Positions 50,099 through 63,428 of a DNA stretch of 64,000 nucleotides are shown piece after piece. The notes under the pieces were generated by a model. It searched no databases and was not told where the DNA came from. It saw only the letters and a list, made by a program, of their open reading frames with translations. How positions within the stretch are numbered: the first letter of the stretch is position 1; every line of letters starts with the position of its first letter. Source of the DNA: Actinospineispora eucalypti (lineage in GTDB: Bacteria > Actinomycetota > Actinomycetes > Mycobacteriales > Pseudonocardiaceae); assembly GCA_014208095.1 (NCBI GenBank), contig JACHMT010000001.1, positions 682,001 to 746,000 on the forward strand. Direction: 5' to 3'. The translations under genes were made by a program, and so were the position numbers.

Positions 50099-53000
50099 TT
50101 GGCTGTCTCCCGCGCCACCGCGACCACTGTGCCCAACGTTTCCGCCAACCCGAATTTTCCGGGCGCTCCCACCCGAGTCTCCTTCGCGAAGATCCGAGAG
50201 CCGCTCGAGGTTCCCGATCTACTGAACCTGCAGATCCAGTCCTTCGAATGGTTGGTCGGCGACGAGGCCTGGTTCGAGCGCCGGGTCGAGGCCGGCGAGG
50301 AGCTCCCGGTCGGCGGGCTGGAGGAGATCCTGGCGGAGATCTCCCCCATCGAGGACTTCTCCGGTTCCATGTCGCTGTCCTTCTCCGACCCGCGCTTCGA
50401 CGAGGTGAAGGCCTCGGTCGAGGAGTGCCGGGACAAGGACATGACGTACGCGGCCCCGCTGTTCGTCACCGCGGAGTTCACCAACAACAGCACCGGCGAG
50501 ATCAAGAGCCAGACGGTGTTCATGGGTGACTTCCCGGTGATGACCGACAAGGGCACCTTCATCATCAACGGCACCGAGCGTGTCGTGGTGTCCCAGCTGG
50601 TCCGGTCCCCGGGCGTGTACTTCGACCACACCGTGGACAAGGCCACCGACAAGGACGTCTACTCGGTCAAGGTCATCCCCAGCCGGGGTGCCTGGCTGGA
50701 GTTCGACGTCGACAAGCGCGACACCGTGGGTGTGCGCATCGACCGCAAGCGCCGCCAGCCGGTCACCGTGCTGCTGAAGGCGCTGGGCTGGACCGCCGAG
50801 GCGATCCGCGAGCGGTTCGGATTCTCGGAGACCCTGCTGGCCACCCTGGAGAAGGACCACACGGCCGGGCAGGACGAGGCGCTGCTGGACATCTACCGCA
50901 AGCTGCGCCCGGGCGAGCCGCCGACGCGCGAGTCCGCGCAGACCCTGCTGGAGAACCTGTTCTTCAAGGACAAGCGCTACGACCTGGCCAAGGTCGGCCG
51001 GTACAAGGTGAACAAGAAGCTCGGCCTCAAGGTGGCGCCGGAGTCCGGCACGCTGACCGAGGACGACATCATCACCACCATCGAGTACCTGGTCCGGCTG
51101 CACGCCGGGGACACCACGATGGCGGTGGGCAGCGGCGAGGACGCGGTCGAGGTCCCGGTGGAGACCGACGACATCGACCACTTCGGCAACCGGCGCCTGC
51201 GCACGGTCGGCGAGCTGATCCAGAACCAGATCCGGGTCGGGCTCTCCCGGATGGAGCGGGTCGTCCGCGAGCGGATGACCACCCAGGACGTCGAGGCGAT
51301 CACCCCGCAGACCCTGATCAACATCCGCCCGGTGGTGGCGGCGATCAAGGAGTTCTTCGGCACCTCGCAGCTGTCCCAGTTCATGGACCAGCACAACCCG
51401 CTGGCCGGGCTGACCCACAAGCGCCGGCTGTCCGCGCTCGGCCCGGGCGGCCTGTCCCGCGAGCGGGCCGGCATGGAGGTCCGGGACGTCCACCACAGCC
51501 ACTACGGCCGGATGTGCCCGATCGAGACGCCGGAAGGCCCGAACATCGGCCTGATCGGCTCGCTGGCCTCCTTCGCGCGGGTCAACCCGTTCGGCTTCAT
51601 CGAGACGCCGTACCGGAAGGTCGTCGAGGGTGTCGTCACCGACCAGATCGACTACCTGACGGCGGACGAGGAGAACCGGCAGGTCATCGCCCAGGCCAAC
51701 GCGCCGCTGGACGAAGGCGGCAAGTTCACCGAGCCCCGGGTGCTGGTCCGGACCAAGGGCGGCGAGGTCGACTTCATCAGCCCGCGCGGCGTCGACTACA
51801 TGGACGTCTCGCCGCGCCAGATGGTGTCGGTGGCCACCGCGCTGATCCCGTTCCTGGAGCACGACGACGCGAACCGCGCCCTGATGGGCGCGAACATGCA
51901 GCGCCAGTCGGTCCCGCTGTTGCGCAGCGAGTCCCCGCTGGTCGGCACCGGCATGGAGCTGCGCGCCGCCGTGGACGCCGGCGACGTGCTGGTGGCGGAC
52001 AAGGCGGGCGTGGTCGAGGAGCTGTGCGCCGACTACATCACCGTGATGGCCGACGACGGCACCCGGCAGACCTACCGCCTGAACAAGTTCGCGCGGTCCA
52101 ACCAGGGCACCTGCAACAACCAGAAGCCCATCGTGGACGAGGGCGACCGGGTGGAGATCGGCCAGGTCATGGCCGACGGGCCGTGCACCGAGAACGGTGA
52201 GATGGCGCTGGGCAAGAACCTGCTCGTGGCGATCATGCCGTGGGAGGGCCACAACTACGAGGACGCGATCATCCTCTCCCAGCGGCTGGTGCAGGACGAC
52301 GTGCTCACCTCGATCCACATCGAGGAGCACGAGATCGACGCCCGGGACACCAAGCTGGGGGCCGAGGAGATCACCCGGGACATCCCGAACGTCTCCGAGG
52401 AGGTCCTGGCCGACCTGGACGAGCGGGGCATCATCCGGATCGGCGCCGAGGTGCAGCCGGGCGACATCCTGGTCGGCAAGGTCACCCCGAAGGGCGAGAC
52501 CGAGCTGACCCCGGAGGAGCGCCTGCTGCGCGCCATCTTCGGCGAGAAGGCCCGCGAGGTGCGGGACACGAGCCTGAAGGTGCCGCACGGGGAGAACGGC
52601 AAGGTCATCGGCATCCGGGTGTTCTCCCGCGATGACGACGACGAGCTGGCCCCGGGCGTGAACGAGCTGGTTCGGGTGTACGTGGCCCAGAAGCGGAAGA
52701 TCTCCGACGGCGACAAGCTGGCCGGACGGCACGGCAACAAGGGCGTGATCGGCAAGATCCTGCCCGCCGAGGACATGCCGTTCCTGCCGGACGGCACGCC
52801 GGTGGACATCATCCTGAACACCCACGGTGTGCCGCGCCGTATGAACATCGGCCAGGTGCTGGAGACCCACCTCGGGTGGATCGCCAAGTCGGGCTGGGAG
52901 ATCGAGGGCACGCCGGAGTGGGCGTCCAAGATGCCCGAGGAGCTCTACGCCGTGCCGCCGAACACGAACACCGCGACCCCGGTGTTCGACGGCGCCAAGG

Positions 53001-53605
53001 AGAACGAGATCACCGGGCTGCTCTCGTCCACCCGGCCGAACCGGGACGGCGAGCGGATGGTCGGGCCGGACGGCAAGGCCCAGCTGTTCGACGGCCGCTC
53101 GGGCGAGCCCTACCCGTTCCCGGTCGCGGTCGGCTACATGTACATCCTGAAGCTGGCCCACCTGGTGGACGACAAGATCCACGCCCGCTCCACCGGCCCG
53201 TACTCGATGATCACGCAGCAGCCGCTGGGTGGTAAGGCGCAGTTCGGTGGCCAGCGCTTCGGTGAGATGGAGTGCTGGGCCATGCAGGCCTACGGCGCGG
53301 CTTACACGCTGCAGGAGCTGCTCACCATCAAGTCCGACGACGTGGTGGGCCGGGTCAAGGTGTACGAGGCCATCGTCAAGGGCGAGAACATCCCGGAGCC
53401 GGGAATTCCCGAGTCGTTCAAGGTGCTGCTCAAGGAGCTGCAGTCGCTGTGCCTGAACGTGGAGGTGCTGTCCAGCGACGGTGCCGCCATCGAGATGCGC
53501 GACACCGACGACGAGGACCTGGAGCGGGCGGCGGCCAACCTGGGCATCAACCTGTCCAGTCGGCCGGGTTCCGACTCCATGACCGTCGACGACATCGTCC
53601 ACTGA
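50099..53605 (+). CDS. rpoB: RNA polymerase beta subunit
   Basis: A 1168-residue beta subunit of normal actinobacterial length. The TTG start at 50099 is set by GGAAGGA 6 nt upstream and by alignment of '[27 protein letters not shown]' with other actinobacterial RpoB, where TTG is also used. The fork-loop/rifampicin region is at residues about 423-450 ('[28 protein letters not shown]'). Residues 432 (His), 436 (Ala) and 466 (His, in '[10 protein letters not shown]') correspond to E. coli N518, S522 and P552. The C-terminal '[38 protein letters not shown]' anchors beta-prime. It is the first gene of rpoBC; rpoC follows after 38 bp. Confidence 0.98.
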   Translation: MAVSRATATTVPNVSANPNFPGAPTRVSFAKIREPLEVPDLLNLQIQSFEWLVGDEAWFERRVEAGEELPVGGLEEILAEISPIEDFSGSMSLSFSDPRFDEVKASVEECRDKDMTYAAPLFVTAEFTNNSTGEIKSQTVFMGDFPVMTDKGTFIINGTERVVVSQLVRSPGVYFDHTVDKATDKDVYSVKVIPSRGAWLEFDVDKRDTVGVRIDRKRRQPVTVLLKALGWTAEAIRERFGFSETLLATLEKDHTAGQDEALLDIYRKLRPGEPPTRESAQTLLENLFFKDKRYDLAKVGRYKVNKKLGLKVAPESGTLTEDDIITTIEYLVRLHAGDTTMAVGSGEDAVEVPVETDDIDHFGNRRLRTVGELIQNQIRVGLSRMERVVRERMTTQDVEAITPQTLINIRPVVAAIKEFFGTSQLSQFMDQHNPLAGLTHKRRLSALGPGGLSRERAGMEVRDVHHSHYGRMCPIETPEGPNIGLIGSLASFARVNPFGFIETPYRKVVEGVVTDQIDYLTADEENRQVIAQANAPLDEGGKFTEPRVLVRTKGGEVDFISPRGVDYMDVSPRQMVSVATALIPFLEHDDANRALMGANMQRQSVPLLRSESPLVGTGMELRAAVDAGDVLVADKAGVVEELCADYITVMADDGTRQTYRLNKFARSNQGTCNNQKPIVDEGDRVEIGQVMADGPCTENGEMALGKNLLVAIMPWEGHNYEDAIILSQRLVQDDVLTSIHIEEHEIDARDTKLGAEEITRDIPNVSEEVLADLDERGIIRIGAEVQPGDILVGKVTPKGETELTPEERLLRAIFGEKAREVRDTSLKVPHGENGKVIGIRVFSRDDDDELAPGVNELVRVYVAQKRKISDGDKLAGRHGNKGVIGKILPAEDMPFLPDGTPVDIILNTHGVPRRMNIGQVLETHLGWIAKSGWEIEGTPEWASKMPEELYAVPPNTNTATPVFDGAKENEITGLLSSTRPNRDGERMVGPDGKAQLFDGRSGEPYPFPVAVGYMYILKLAHLVDDKIHARSTGPYSMITQQPLGGKAQFGGQRFGEMECWAMQAYGAAYTLQELLTIKSDDVVGRVKVYEAIVKGENIPEPGIPESFKVLLKELQSLCLNVEVLSSDGAAIEMRDTDDEDLERAAANLGINLSSRPGSDSMTVDDIVH

Positions 53606-53643
53606 CCGGCCCTCTAGCAATACTTTTAGGAGACTGAAGCCAC

Positions 53644-57564
<3,921 letters not shown>

Positions 57565-57628
57565 ACGTGTGCGGGGCCGACGGGCCCCGCGCATCCGGTT
57601 GTCCTGACTGAAGTTCGACCCCGGGGAG

Positions 57629-57677
57629 CCGGGGTCGGGTACCACTCTCCCGTGGTGGTGCCCGACCCCGGCCCCCC
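57629..57677 (+). terminator. rpoBC terminator
   Basis: A 17-bp stem (57629-57645 with 57655-57671, one G-U pair), loop of 9 nt, followed by CCCCCCTTTTCG. Confidence 0.85.
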
Positions 57678-57682
57678 TTTTC

Positions 57683-57748
57683 GTGATTCAGTGCCTTCAG
57701 CACGGTGATTCAGTCGGTTTGGCAGGGTGATTCAGTCACTTCTGCCCG
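57683..57748 (+). repeat. 22-bp tandem repeat array, GTGATTCAGT type, three units
   Basis: Units start at 57683, 57705 and 57727; each begins GTGATTCAGT, then three variable bases, TT and a GC-ending tail. The period is exactly 22 bp, as in the GAGTCG arrays, although the sequence is different. It lies directly after the rpoC terminator and before the otsB promoter. Confidence 0.8.
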
Positions 57749-57765
57749 TGGTTGCCGGTCGGCCG

Positions 57766-57771
57766 TAGGGT
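57766..57771 (+). promoter_or_regulatory. Leaderless -10 box TAGGGT of otsB
   Basis: TAGGGT ends 6 nt before the GTG at 57778. It supports GTG 57778 rather than the TTG at 57772. Confidence 0.45.
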
Positions 57772-57777
57772 TTGGGT

Positions 57778-58572
57778 GTGGCCGATCAGCTTCCCCATGC
57801 CCTGAACGACCCCGAAGAGTTCGCCAACGCGCTGGCCGGGCGGCGCCCGGCGGTCTTCCTGGACTACGACGGCGTGCTCACCCCGATCGTGGAGCGTCCG
57901 GAGGACGCCCGGATGTCCCCCGAGATGCGTGACGTGGTGCGCGCGCTGGCCGACCGGACGCCGGTGTGCGTGGTCAGCGGCCGGGACCGCTCGGTGGTGC
58001 AGGACCTGATGGGCGTGACCGACCTGGTCGTCGCCGGCAGCCACGGCTTCGACATCTGGCACCCGCAACGCGGCACGCTGCAACACCCGGCCGCCTCGGG
58101 CTTCGAGGACCTGGTCGGCGAGCTCACCGACCGGCTGCGCCGCGAGGTCGGCGGGCTCGACGGCGTGCAGGTGGAGCCCAAGCACGCCTCGGTGGCCGTG
58201 CACTACCGACGCGCCGGCTCGGCAGCGCGGAACGCGGTCGCGGACCTGGTCCGCACGCTGCTCACCGAGCGCCCGGACGAGATCAAGGTGACTCCCGGCA
58301 AAATGGTCTACGAGCTACAACCCAAGATCGACTGGAACAAGGGTCGCGCCGTCGACTACCTGATCGACACCCTGGGCCTGAACCGCCCCGACCTGGTCCC
58401 CGTCTACCTGGGCGACGACGTGACCGACGAGGACGCCTTCCGAGCCCTGCGCGACCGGGGTGTCGGCGTCTACGTGGGCGACCCCACCACTCTCGACCGC
58501 CCCACCCAGGCGCACTTCCACCTGACCACTGTCCCCGAAGTAACTCGCCTCCTCGCCTCCCTAGCCCTCTAA
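57778..58572 (+). CDS. otsB: Trehalose-6-phosphate phosphatase
   Basis: A 264-residue HAD-superfamily phosphatase of the OtsB/T6PP family, which dephosphorylates trehalose-6-phosphate in trehalose synthesis. Motif I is 'FLDYDGVLTPI' (nucleophile and general-acid Asp, about 31-33), motif II 'VCVVSGRDRS', motif III Lys near 'GKMVYELQPKIDWNKGRAV' and motif IV 'YLGDDVTDEDAF' with the Mg-binding acids. The cap region 'VQVEPKHASVAVHYR' matches T6PPs. Leaderless GTG start. No otsA is nearby. A beta-phosphoglucomutase-like HAD gene follows after a repeat-filled 315-bp gap. Confidence 0.9.
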   Translation: MADQLPHALNDPEEFANALAGRRPAVFLDYDGVLTPIVERPEDARMSPEMRDVVRALADRTPVCVVSGRDRSVVQDLMGVTDLVVAGSHGFDIWHPQRGTLQHPAASGFEDLVGELTDRLRREVGGLDGVQVEPKHASVAVHYRRAGSAARNAVADLVRTLLTERPDEIKVTPGKMVYELQPKIDWNKGRAVDYLIDTLGLNRPDLVPVYLGDDVTDEDAFRALRDRGVGVYVGDPTTLDRPTQAHFHLTTVPEVTRLLASLAL

Positions 58573-58594
58573 TCCCTAACCCTCACCGCCACCC

Positions 58595-58798
58595 CGGCGA
58601 GTCGGGGATCTAGGTACGGCGAGTCGGGAGTCTAGGTACGGCGAGTCGGGAATCTGAGTACGGCGAGTCGGCGTTTCTAGCACCCAGAGTCGGCGTTCTC
58701 AGCACCTTGACTCGGATGCCTCATCTCCCGTGCCGTACACGAATCCTCGACTCACCGTGCACGAGTTCCCGACTCGCCGTACCTAGATCCCCGACTCG
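58595..58798. repeat. 22-bp repeat arrays in opposite orientation with a 31-bp perfect inverted repeat
   Basis: Plus-orientation units start at 58595, 58617, 58639 and 58661 (CGGCGAGTCG...), followed by two looser GAGTCGGCGTTCTCAGCACC-type units (about 58685-58725). Three minus-orientation units follow, with CGACTC at 58748, 58770 and 58792. Bases 58598-58628 and 58768-58798 are perfect inverse complements (31 bp), so the whole gap between otsB and the HAD gene can fold into one large stem. Confidence 0.85.
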
Positions 58799-58887
58799 CG
58801 GGGGCGGAGCGGGGTGGAGCGGGGTGGAGCGGGTGGCTCGGGGTGCTGGGAGTGCCGGTTCGGGGGGATGGGAGGGTTGGGGGTGTG

Positions 58888-59622
58888 ATGTTTCGGGGCG
58901 CGATTTTTGACGTGGACGGGGTGCTTGTCGACTCGCCTCATGAGGCGGCTTGGCGGGACGCGCTGCGCGAGTTGATGGAGGGCGACTGGGCGGACATCGC
59001 GCCCCGAACCACCTGGACCCCGGACGCGTTCACCAGCGAGGTGTACCAACGAGTGCTCTCCGGCAAGCCCCGGATGAGCGGCGCGCGGGACGCGCTGGCC
59101 CACTTCCAGGTGCCCGACCTGGACCGGCACACCCAGGAGTACGCCGACCGCAAGCAGGCCATGATCGTCGAGCTGATCGAGCGCGGCGCGTTCCGGGCGT
59201 TCGACGACGCGCTGCGGTTCGTGCGGCGGGTACGCGCGCTGGGCATCCCGACGGCGGCCGCGTCCTCGTCCAAGAATGCCGGCCTGATGCTGAAGAAGAT
59301 TCAGCTGGAGGACGGGCTGACCCTGGCCGACGCGCTGGACGTGGACATCTCCGGCCGTGACTTCGCCCACGGCAAGCCGGCGCCGGACATCTTCCTGGCC
59401 GCCGCCGAGGAGCTGGGGGTGTCACCGGAGCAGGCGTTCGTGGTGGAGGACGCCCCCAGCGGGGTGGCGGCGGCGAAGGCGGGCCGGATGGCGGCGCTCG
59501 GCGTGGCCAGGGCCGACGACGCGGAACTGCTGCACGCGGAGCGGGCCGACCTGGTGGTGACCAGCCTGGACCAGGTGGACACCGCGCAGCTCGGCGAAGG
59601 CAGACTGCGGGCCACGGAATAG
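58888..59622 (+). CDS. HAD-superfamily hydrolase, beta-phosphoglucomutase-like
   Basis: A 244-residue HAD subfamily IA protein: motif I 'IFDVDGVLVDSPHEAAW' (about 6-22), helical cap (20-90), motif II 'AAASSSKNAGLMLKK' (about 120), motif III Lys and motif IV 'FAHGKPAPDIFLAAAEELGV' with 'FVVEDAPSGVAAAKAGRM' (about 165-195). It resembles beta-phosphoglucomutases and the N-terminal domain of mycobacterial OtsB1, where such a domain is fused to trehalose-phosphatase. The ATG at 58888 has GGGAGG upstream; a GTG directly before it is an equal alternative. Its place next to otsB suggests a role in trehalose/maltose sugar-phosphate turnover. Confidence 0.85.
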   Translation: MFRGAIFDVDGVLVDSPHEAAWRDALRELMEGDWADIAPRTTWTPDAFTSEVYQRVLSGKPRMSGARDALAHFQVPDLDRHTQEYADRKQAMIVELIERGAFRAFDDALRFVRRVRALGIPTAAASSSKNAGLMLKKIQLEDGLTLADALDVDISGRDFAHGKPAPDIFLAAAEELGVSPEQAFVVEDAPSGVAAAKAGRMAALGVARADDAELLHAERADLVVTSLDQVDTAQLGEGRLRATE

Positions 59623-60262
59623 CGCCGACAACGCAAAACCGCTGGCCGCAGTGGGCCTACCGATCGGCGAACACCCGCTCCCGCGCCAACGCCGGCGGAA
59701 CCGCCCCGGCGACGGCCCGGCGACCCCGAGCGCCGCGGGCACACCCGACTCCCACCCGAGCGGTACCCCGGACGAGACCAGGCCTCGGAAGCCGGCCGGC
59801 CTTCCCCACGGCGTACCCGACGTGGGGAATGTTCCCGGCCAGCGGCGTGTTTGATGATGGGCATGCTTGCGGAGGAGACTCTCTTCGGGCACGCTCGGAG
59901 AAGCGAACCGACCCGTTTTGACCCTGTGCGGACGGGCCGGGTATCCTTTGCGGTAGTGCCCGGCAATGTCGGGCCGCTCCGCGTGCTCGTTGCCGCCGTA
60001 GCTCGCCAGCGCTTTCACCGCGCTGCCGCGAATGCGACCAGCGGTTCAACGGAAACGCGGGTCACCCCGGAACCTCCAACGGTGGGCCTTTGCGGGCCCG
60101 CCACGAGACGGCGCCGAGGGCGACACGCCCGACCTCGGGTTACGGAGTACTCCGGGGGCGCGCGCGGTTCGCCCCGCCGGTGCCACCAGCACGAACCAAG
60201 CACGACCCCGCAGGAAGCAGTCACACCAGCGCCAAAGACCAAGGGAAGAAGTAGCCGGTTTC
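59623..60262 (+). other. Long upstream region of the rpsL operon
   Basis: A 640-bp stretch without a convincing gene. It contains TTCCCCAC-N12-GTGGGGAA (59802-59829), possibly ending the HAD transcript, then the rpsL promoter at 59918-59947 and a 5' UTR of about 310 nt. Open frames through the UTR in phase with rpsL or rpsG are extensions of those frames and show no motif. Confidence 0.5.
59918..59947 (+). promoter_or_regulatory. rpsL-rpsG-fusA promoter
   Basis: -35 TTGACC (59918-59923), 18-bp spacer, -10 TATCCT (59942-59947), start near 59954. Confidence 0.75.
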
Positions 60263-60637
60263 ATGCCCACGATCCAGCAGCTGGTCCGCAAGGGCCGCGA
60301 GGACAAGGTCGCCAAGACCAAGACCGCCGCGCTGAAGGAAAGCCCACAGCGCCGAGGGGTGTGCACCCGTGTGTACACCACCACGCCGAAGAAGCCGAAC
60401 TCCGCGCTGCGCAAGGTCGCACGTGTGCGCCTGTCCAGCCAGATCGAGGTCACCGCCTACATCCCCGGCGAGGGCCACAACCTGCAGGAGCACTCCATCG
60501 TGCTCGTGCGCGGCGGCCGGGTGAAGGACCTGCCCGGTGTTCGCTACAAGATCATTCGCGGTTCGCTGGACACCCAGGGTGTGCGCAACCGCAAGCAGGC
60601 GCGCAGCAAGTACGGCGCGAAGAAGGAGAAGAGCTAA
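60263..60637 (+). CDS. rpsL: 30S ribosomal protein S12
   Basis: A 124-residue S12. It contains '[13 protein letters not shown]', '[61 protein letters not shown]' with Lys in 'PKKPNS' (E. coli K42/43 position) and 'VKDLPG' (K88), the residues changed in streptomycin-resistant mutants; both are wild-type here. It acts in decoding at the A site. Only a weak purine-rich stretch (GGGAAGAAG) precedes the ATG. The TAA overlaps the rpsG ATG (TAATG). Confidence 0.97.
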   Translation: MPTIQQLVRKGREDKVAKTKTAALKESPQRRGVCTRVYTTTPKKPNSALRKVARVRLSSQIEVTAYIPGEGHNLQEHSIVLVRGGRVKDLPGVRYKIIRGSLDTQGVRNRKQARSKYGAKKEKS

Positions 60638-61107
60638 TGCCTCGCAAGGGCCCGGCTCCCAAGCGGCCGCTGATTTCCGACCCGGTGTACAGCTCGCCGC
60701 TGGTGACCCAGCTGGTGAACAAGGTGCTGGTCGACGGCAAGAAGTCGATCGCCGAGCGCATCGTCTACGAGGCCCTCGAGGGCACCCGGGACAAGACCGG
60801 CACCGACCCGGTGGTCACCCTCAAGCGCGCGCTGGACAACGTGAAGCCGTCCATCGAGGTGAAGAGCCGCCGCGTCGGTGGCGCCACCTACCAGGTGCCG
60901 ATCGAGGTGCGACCGGCCCGGTCCACCACCCTGGGCCTGCGCTGGCTGATCACCTACTCCCGGCAGCGCCGCGAGAAGACCATGGTCGAGCGCCTGATGA
61001 ACGAGCTGCTGGACGCGAGCAACGGGCTGGGCGCCGCGGTCAAGCGCCGCGAGGACACGCACAAGATGGCGGAGTCCAACAAGGCCTTCGCCCACTACCG
61101 GTGGTGA
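60637..61107 (+). CDS. rpsG: 30S ribosomal protein S7
   Basis: A 156-residue S7 of standard length: '[47 protein letters not shown]', '[37 protein letters not shown]' and the C-terminal '[19 protein letters not shown]'. It is a primary 16S rRNA binder that nucleates the 30S head and can repress the str operon in E. coli. It is coupled to rpsL by a one-base overlap; fusA follows after 97 bp. Confidence 0.97.
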   Translation: MPRKGPAPKRPLISDPVYSSPLVTQLVNKVLVDGKKSIAERIVYEALEGTRDKTGTDPVVTLKRALDNVKPSIEVKSRRVGGATYQVPIEVRPARSTTLGLRWLITYSRQRREKTMVERLMNELLDASNGLGAAVKRREDTHKMAESNKAFAHYRW

Positions 61108-61204
61108 CCGGGCCGACCGTCCGGGCAATACCACCCACCGGCCGCGCCGACAGGCAGCGGCCGCCCCACTAGAGCCACCCACGCAGAGAGGGGGGAGTAC
61201 GACC

Positions 61205-63304
61205 ATGGCCCAAGAAGTGCTTACCGACCTGGGCAGGGTTCGCAACATCGGCATCATGGCCCACATCGATGCCGGCAAGACCACTACCACCGAGCGGATC
61301 CTGTACTACACCGGCATCAACTACAAGATCGGTGAAGTGCACGACGGCGCCGCCACCATGGACTGGATGGAGGAGGAGCAGAAGCGCGGCATCACCATCA
61401 CGTCCGCCGCGACGACCTGTTTCTGGAAAGACCACCAGATCAACATCATCGACACCCCGGGCCACGTCGACTTCACCGTCGAGGTGGAGCGCAATCTGCG
61501 GGTGCTCGACGGCGCGGTCGCGGTGTTCGACGGCAAGGAGGGGGTCGAGCCGCAGTCCGAGCAGGTCTGGCGGCAGGCCACCAAGTACGACGTCCCCCGG
61601 ATCTGCTTCGTCAACAAGATGGACAAGATCGGCGCGGACTTCTACTACACCGTCCGCACCATCTCGGAGCGGCTGGGCGCCACTCCGCTGCCCATCCAGC
61701 TGCCCATCGGCGCCGAGAGCGAGTTCACCGGGGTCATCGACCTGGTGCGGATGCGCGCGCTGACCTGGCGCGGCGAGGTCAAGATCGGTGAGGACTACAC
61801 GGTCGAGGAGATCCCGGCCGACCTCGCCGAACAGGCCGCCGAGTACCGCGAGAAGCTGGTCGAGGCGGTCGCGGAGACCGACGACGACCTGATGGAGCGC
61901 TACCTCGGCGGCGAGGAGCTGTCCGTCGACGAGATCAAGCAGGGTATCCGCAAGATCGTGAACGAGCGGATCGCCTACCCGGTGCTGTGCGGCTCGGCGT
62001 TCAAGAACAAGGGTGTCCAGCCGATGCTGGACGCGGTGATCGACTACCTGCCGGCGCCGATCGACCTGCCGCCGGTGGAGGGCCTGCTGCCCGACGGGGA
62101 GACCCCGGCCAGCCGCAAGCCCACCAAGGACGAGCCGTTCTCCGCGCTGGCGTTCAAGATCGCCGTGCACCCGTTCTTCGGCAAGCTCACCTACATCCGG
62201 GTCTACTCCGGCCGGGTTCCCTCGGGCGCTCAGCTGATCAACTCGACCAAGGACCGCAAGGAGCGCATCGGGAAGATCTTCCAGATGCACGCCAACAAGG
62301 AGAACCCGGTCGACGAGGCCCTGGTTGGCCACATCTACGCGGTGATCGGTCTCAAGGAGACCACCACGGGCGACACGCTCTGCGACCCGCAGAACCCGAT
62401 CGTCCTGGAGTCGATGACCTTCCCGGAGCCGGTCATCTCGGTGGCCATCGAGCCGAAGACCAAGGCCGACCAGGAGAAGCTGTCCACAGCGATCCAGAAG
62501 CTCGCCGAGGAGGACCCGACCTTCCGGGTCAACCAGGACGAGGAGACCGGCCAGACCATCATCCAGGGCATGGGTGAGCTGCACCTCGAGGTGCTGGTCA
62601 ACCGGATGAAGTCGGACTTCAAGGTCGAGGCGAACATCGGTAAGCCGCAGGTGGCCTACCGGGAGACGATCACCAAGACCGTCCCGAAGCACGACTACAC
62701 GCACAAGAAGCAGACCGGTGGTTCCGGCCAGTTCGCGAAGGTGATCATCGCGCTGGAGCCGCTGCAGACCACCGACGGCGCGCTCTACGAGTTCGAGAGC
62801 AAGGTCACCGGTGGCCGGGTGCCGAGGGAGTACATCCCGTCGGTGGACGCCGGCGCCCAGGACGCCATGCAGTACGGCGTGCTGGCCGGGTACCCGCTGG
62901 TCGGCATCAAGCTGACCCTGCTGGACGGTGCGTACCACGAGGTCGACTCCTCGGAAATGGCGTTCAAGATCGCCGGGTCGATGGCGCTGAAGGAAGCGGC
63001 CAGGCAGGCCAAGCCGGTGCTGCTGGAGCCGATGATGGCCGTCGAGGTCACCACGCCCGAGGACTACATGGGCGACGTGATCGGCGACCTGAACTCCCGC
63101 CGCGGCCAGATCCAGGCGATGGAGGAGCGGGCCGGCACCCGGGTGGTGAAGGCCCTGGTCCCGCTGTCCGAGATGTTCGGGTACGTGGGTGACCTGCGGT
63201 CCAAGACCCAGGGCCGGGCCAACTACTCGATGGTCTTCGACTCCTACGCCGAGGTTCCGACCAACGTGGCGAAGGAAGTCATCGCGAAGGCCACCGGGGA
63301 GTAA
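61205..63304 (+). CDS. fusA: Elongation factor G
   Basis: A 699-residue EF-G with all five domains. The G domain has '[18 protein letters not shown]' (G1), the switch '[14 protein letters not shown]' (G2), 'DTPGHVDF' (G3), '[10 protein letters not shown]' (G4) and '[10 protein letters not shown]' (G5). Later come '[15 protein letters not shown]' (domain III-IV) and the domain IV tip '[16 protein letters not shown]', ending '[12 protein letters not shown]'. It catalyses ribosomal translocation and, with RRF, recycling. A GAGAGGGGGG tract provides the Shine-Dalgarno. Confidence 0.98.
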   Translation: MAQEVLTDLGRVRNIGIMAHIDAGKTTTTERILYYTGINYKIGEVHDGAATMDWMEEEQKRGITITSAATTCFWKDHQINIIDTPGHVDFTVEVERNLRVLDGAVAVFDGKEGVEPQSEQVWRQATKYDVPRICFVNKMDKIGADFYYTVRTISERLGATPLPIQLPIGAESEFTGVIDLVRMRALTWRGEVKIGEDYTVEEIPADLAEQAAEYREKLVEAVAETDDDLMERYLGGEELSVDEIKQGIRKIVNERIAYPVLCGSAFKNKGVQPMLDAVIDYLPAPIDLPPVEGLLPDGETPASRKPTKDEPFSALAFKIAVHPFFGKLTYIRVYSGRVPSGAQLINSTKDRKERIGKIFQMHANKENPVDEALVGHIYAVIGLKETTTGDTLCDPQNPIVLESMTFPEPVISVAIEPKTKADQEKLSTAIQKLAEEDPTFRVNQDEETGQTIIQGMGELHLEVLVNRMKSDFKVEANIGKPQVAYRETITKTVPKHDYTHKKQTGGSGQFAKVIIALEPLQTTDGALYEFESKVTGGRVPREYIPSVDAGAQDAMQYGVLAGYPLVGIKLTLLDGAYHEVDSSEMAFKIAGSMALKEAARQAKPVLLEPMMAVEVTTPEDYMGDVIGDLNSRRGQIQAMEERAGTRVVKALVPLSEMFGYVGDLRSKTQGRANYSMVFDSYAEVPTNVAKEVIAKATGE

Positions 63305-63329
63305 CGCAAACCCGGATTCAGCCAGGTCA

Positions 63330-63354
63330 GACCGGGGGAGTAGCGTCCCCGGTC
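63330..63354 (+). terminator. Hairpin between fusA and tuf
   Basis: GACCGGGG (63330-63337) and CCCCGGTC (63347-63354) form an 8-bp stem with a 9-nt loop, 25 bp after fusA; no T-tract, so it may be an attenuator rather than a terminator. Confidence 0.5.
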
Positions 63355-63428
63355 CGATCTGCAAAATGACAGACCTGCCGTCAGCACGGCGGAAAAACGT
63401 AAAGATCACAGTCACGGAGGACCCAGCA

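Noticed and set aside
49848..50225. TTG-started 125-codon ORF beginning at the predicted rpoB transcription start and overlapping rpoB
   Set aside because: The spacing would suit a leaderless start, but the reading crosses the structured leader, overlaps rpoB out of frame, and its Arg/Pro/Ser composition looks non-coding. The hairpin explains the sequence better.
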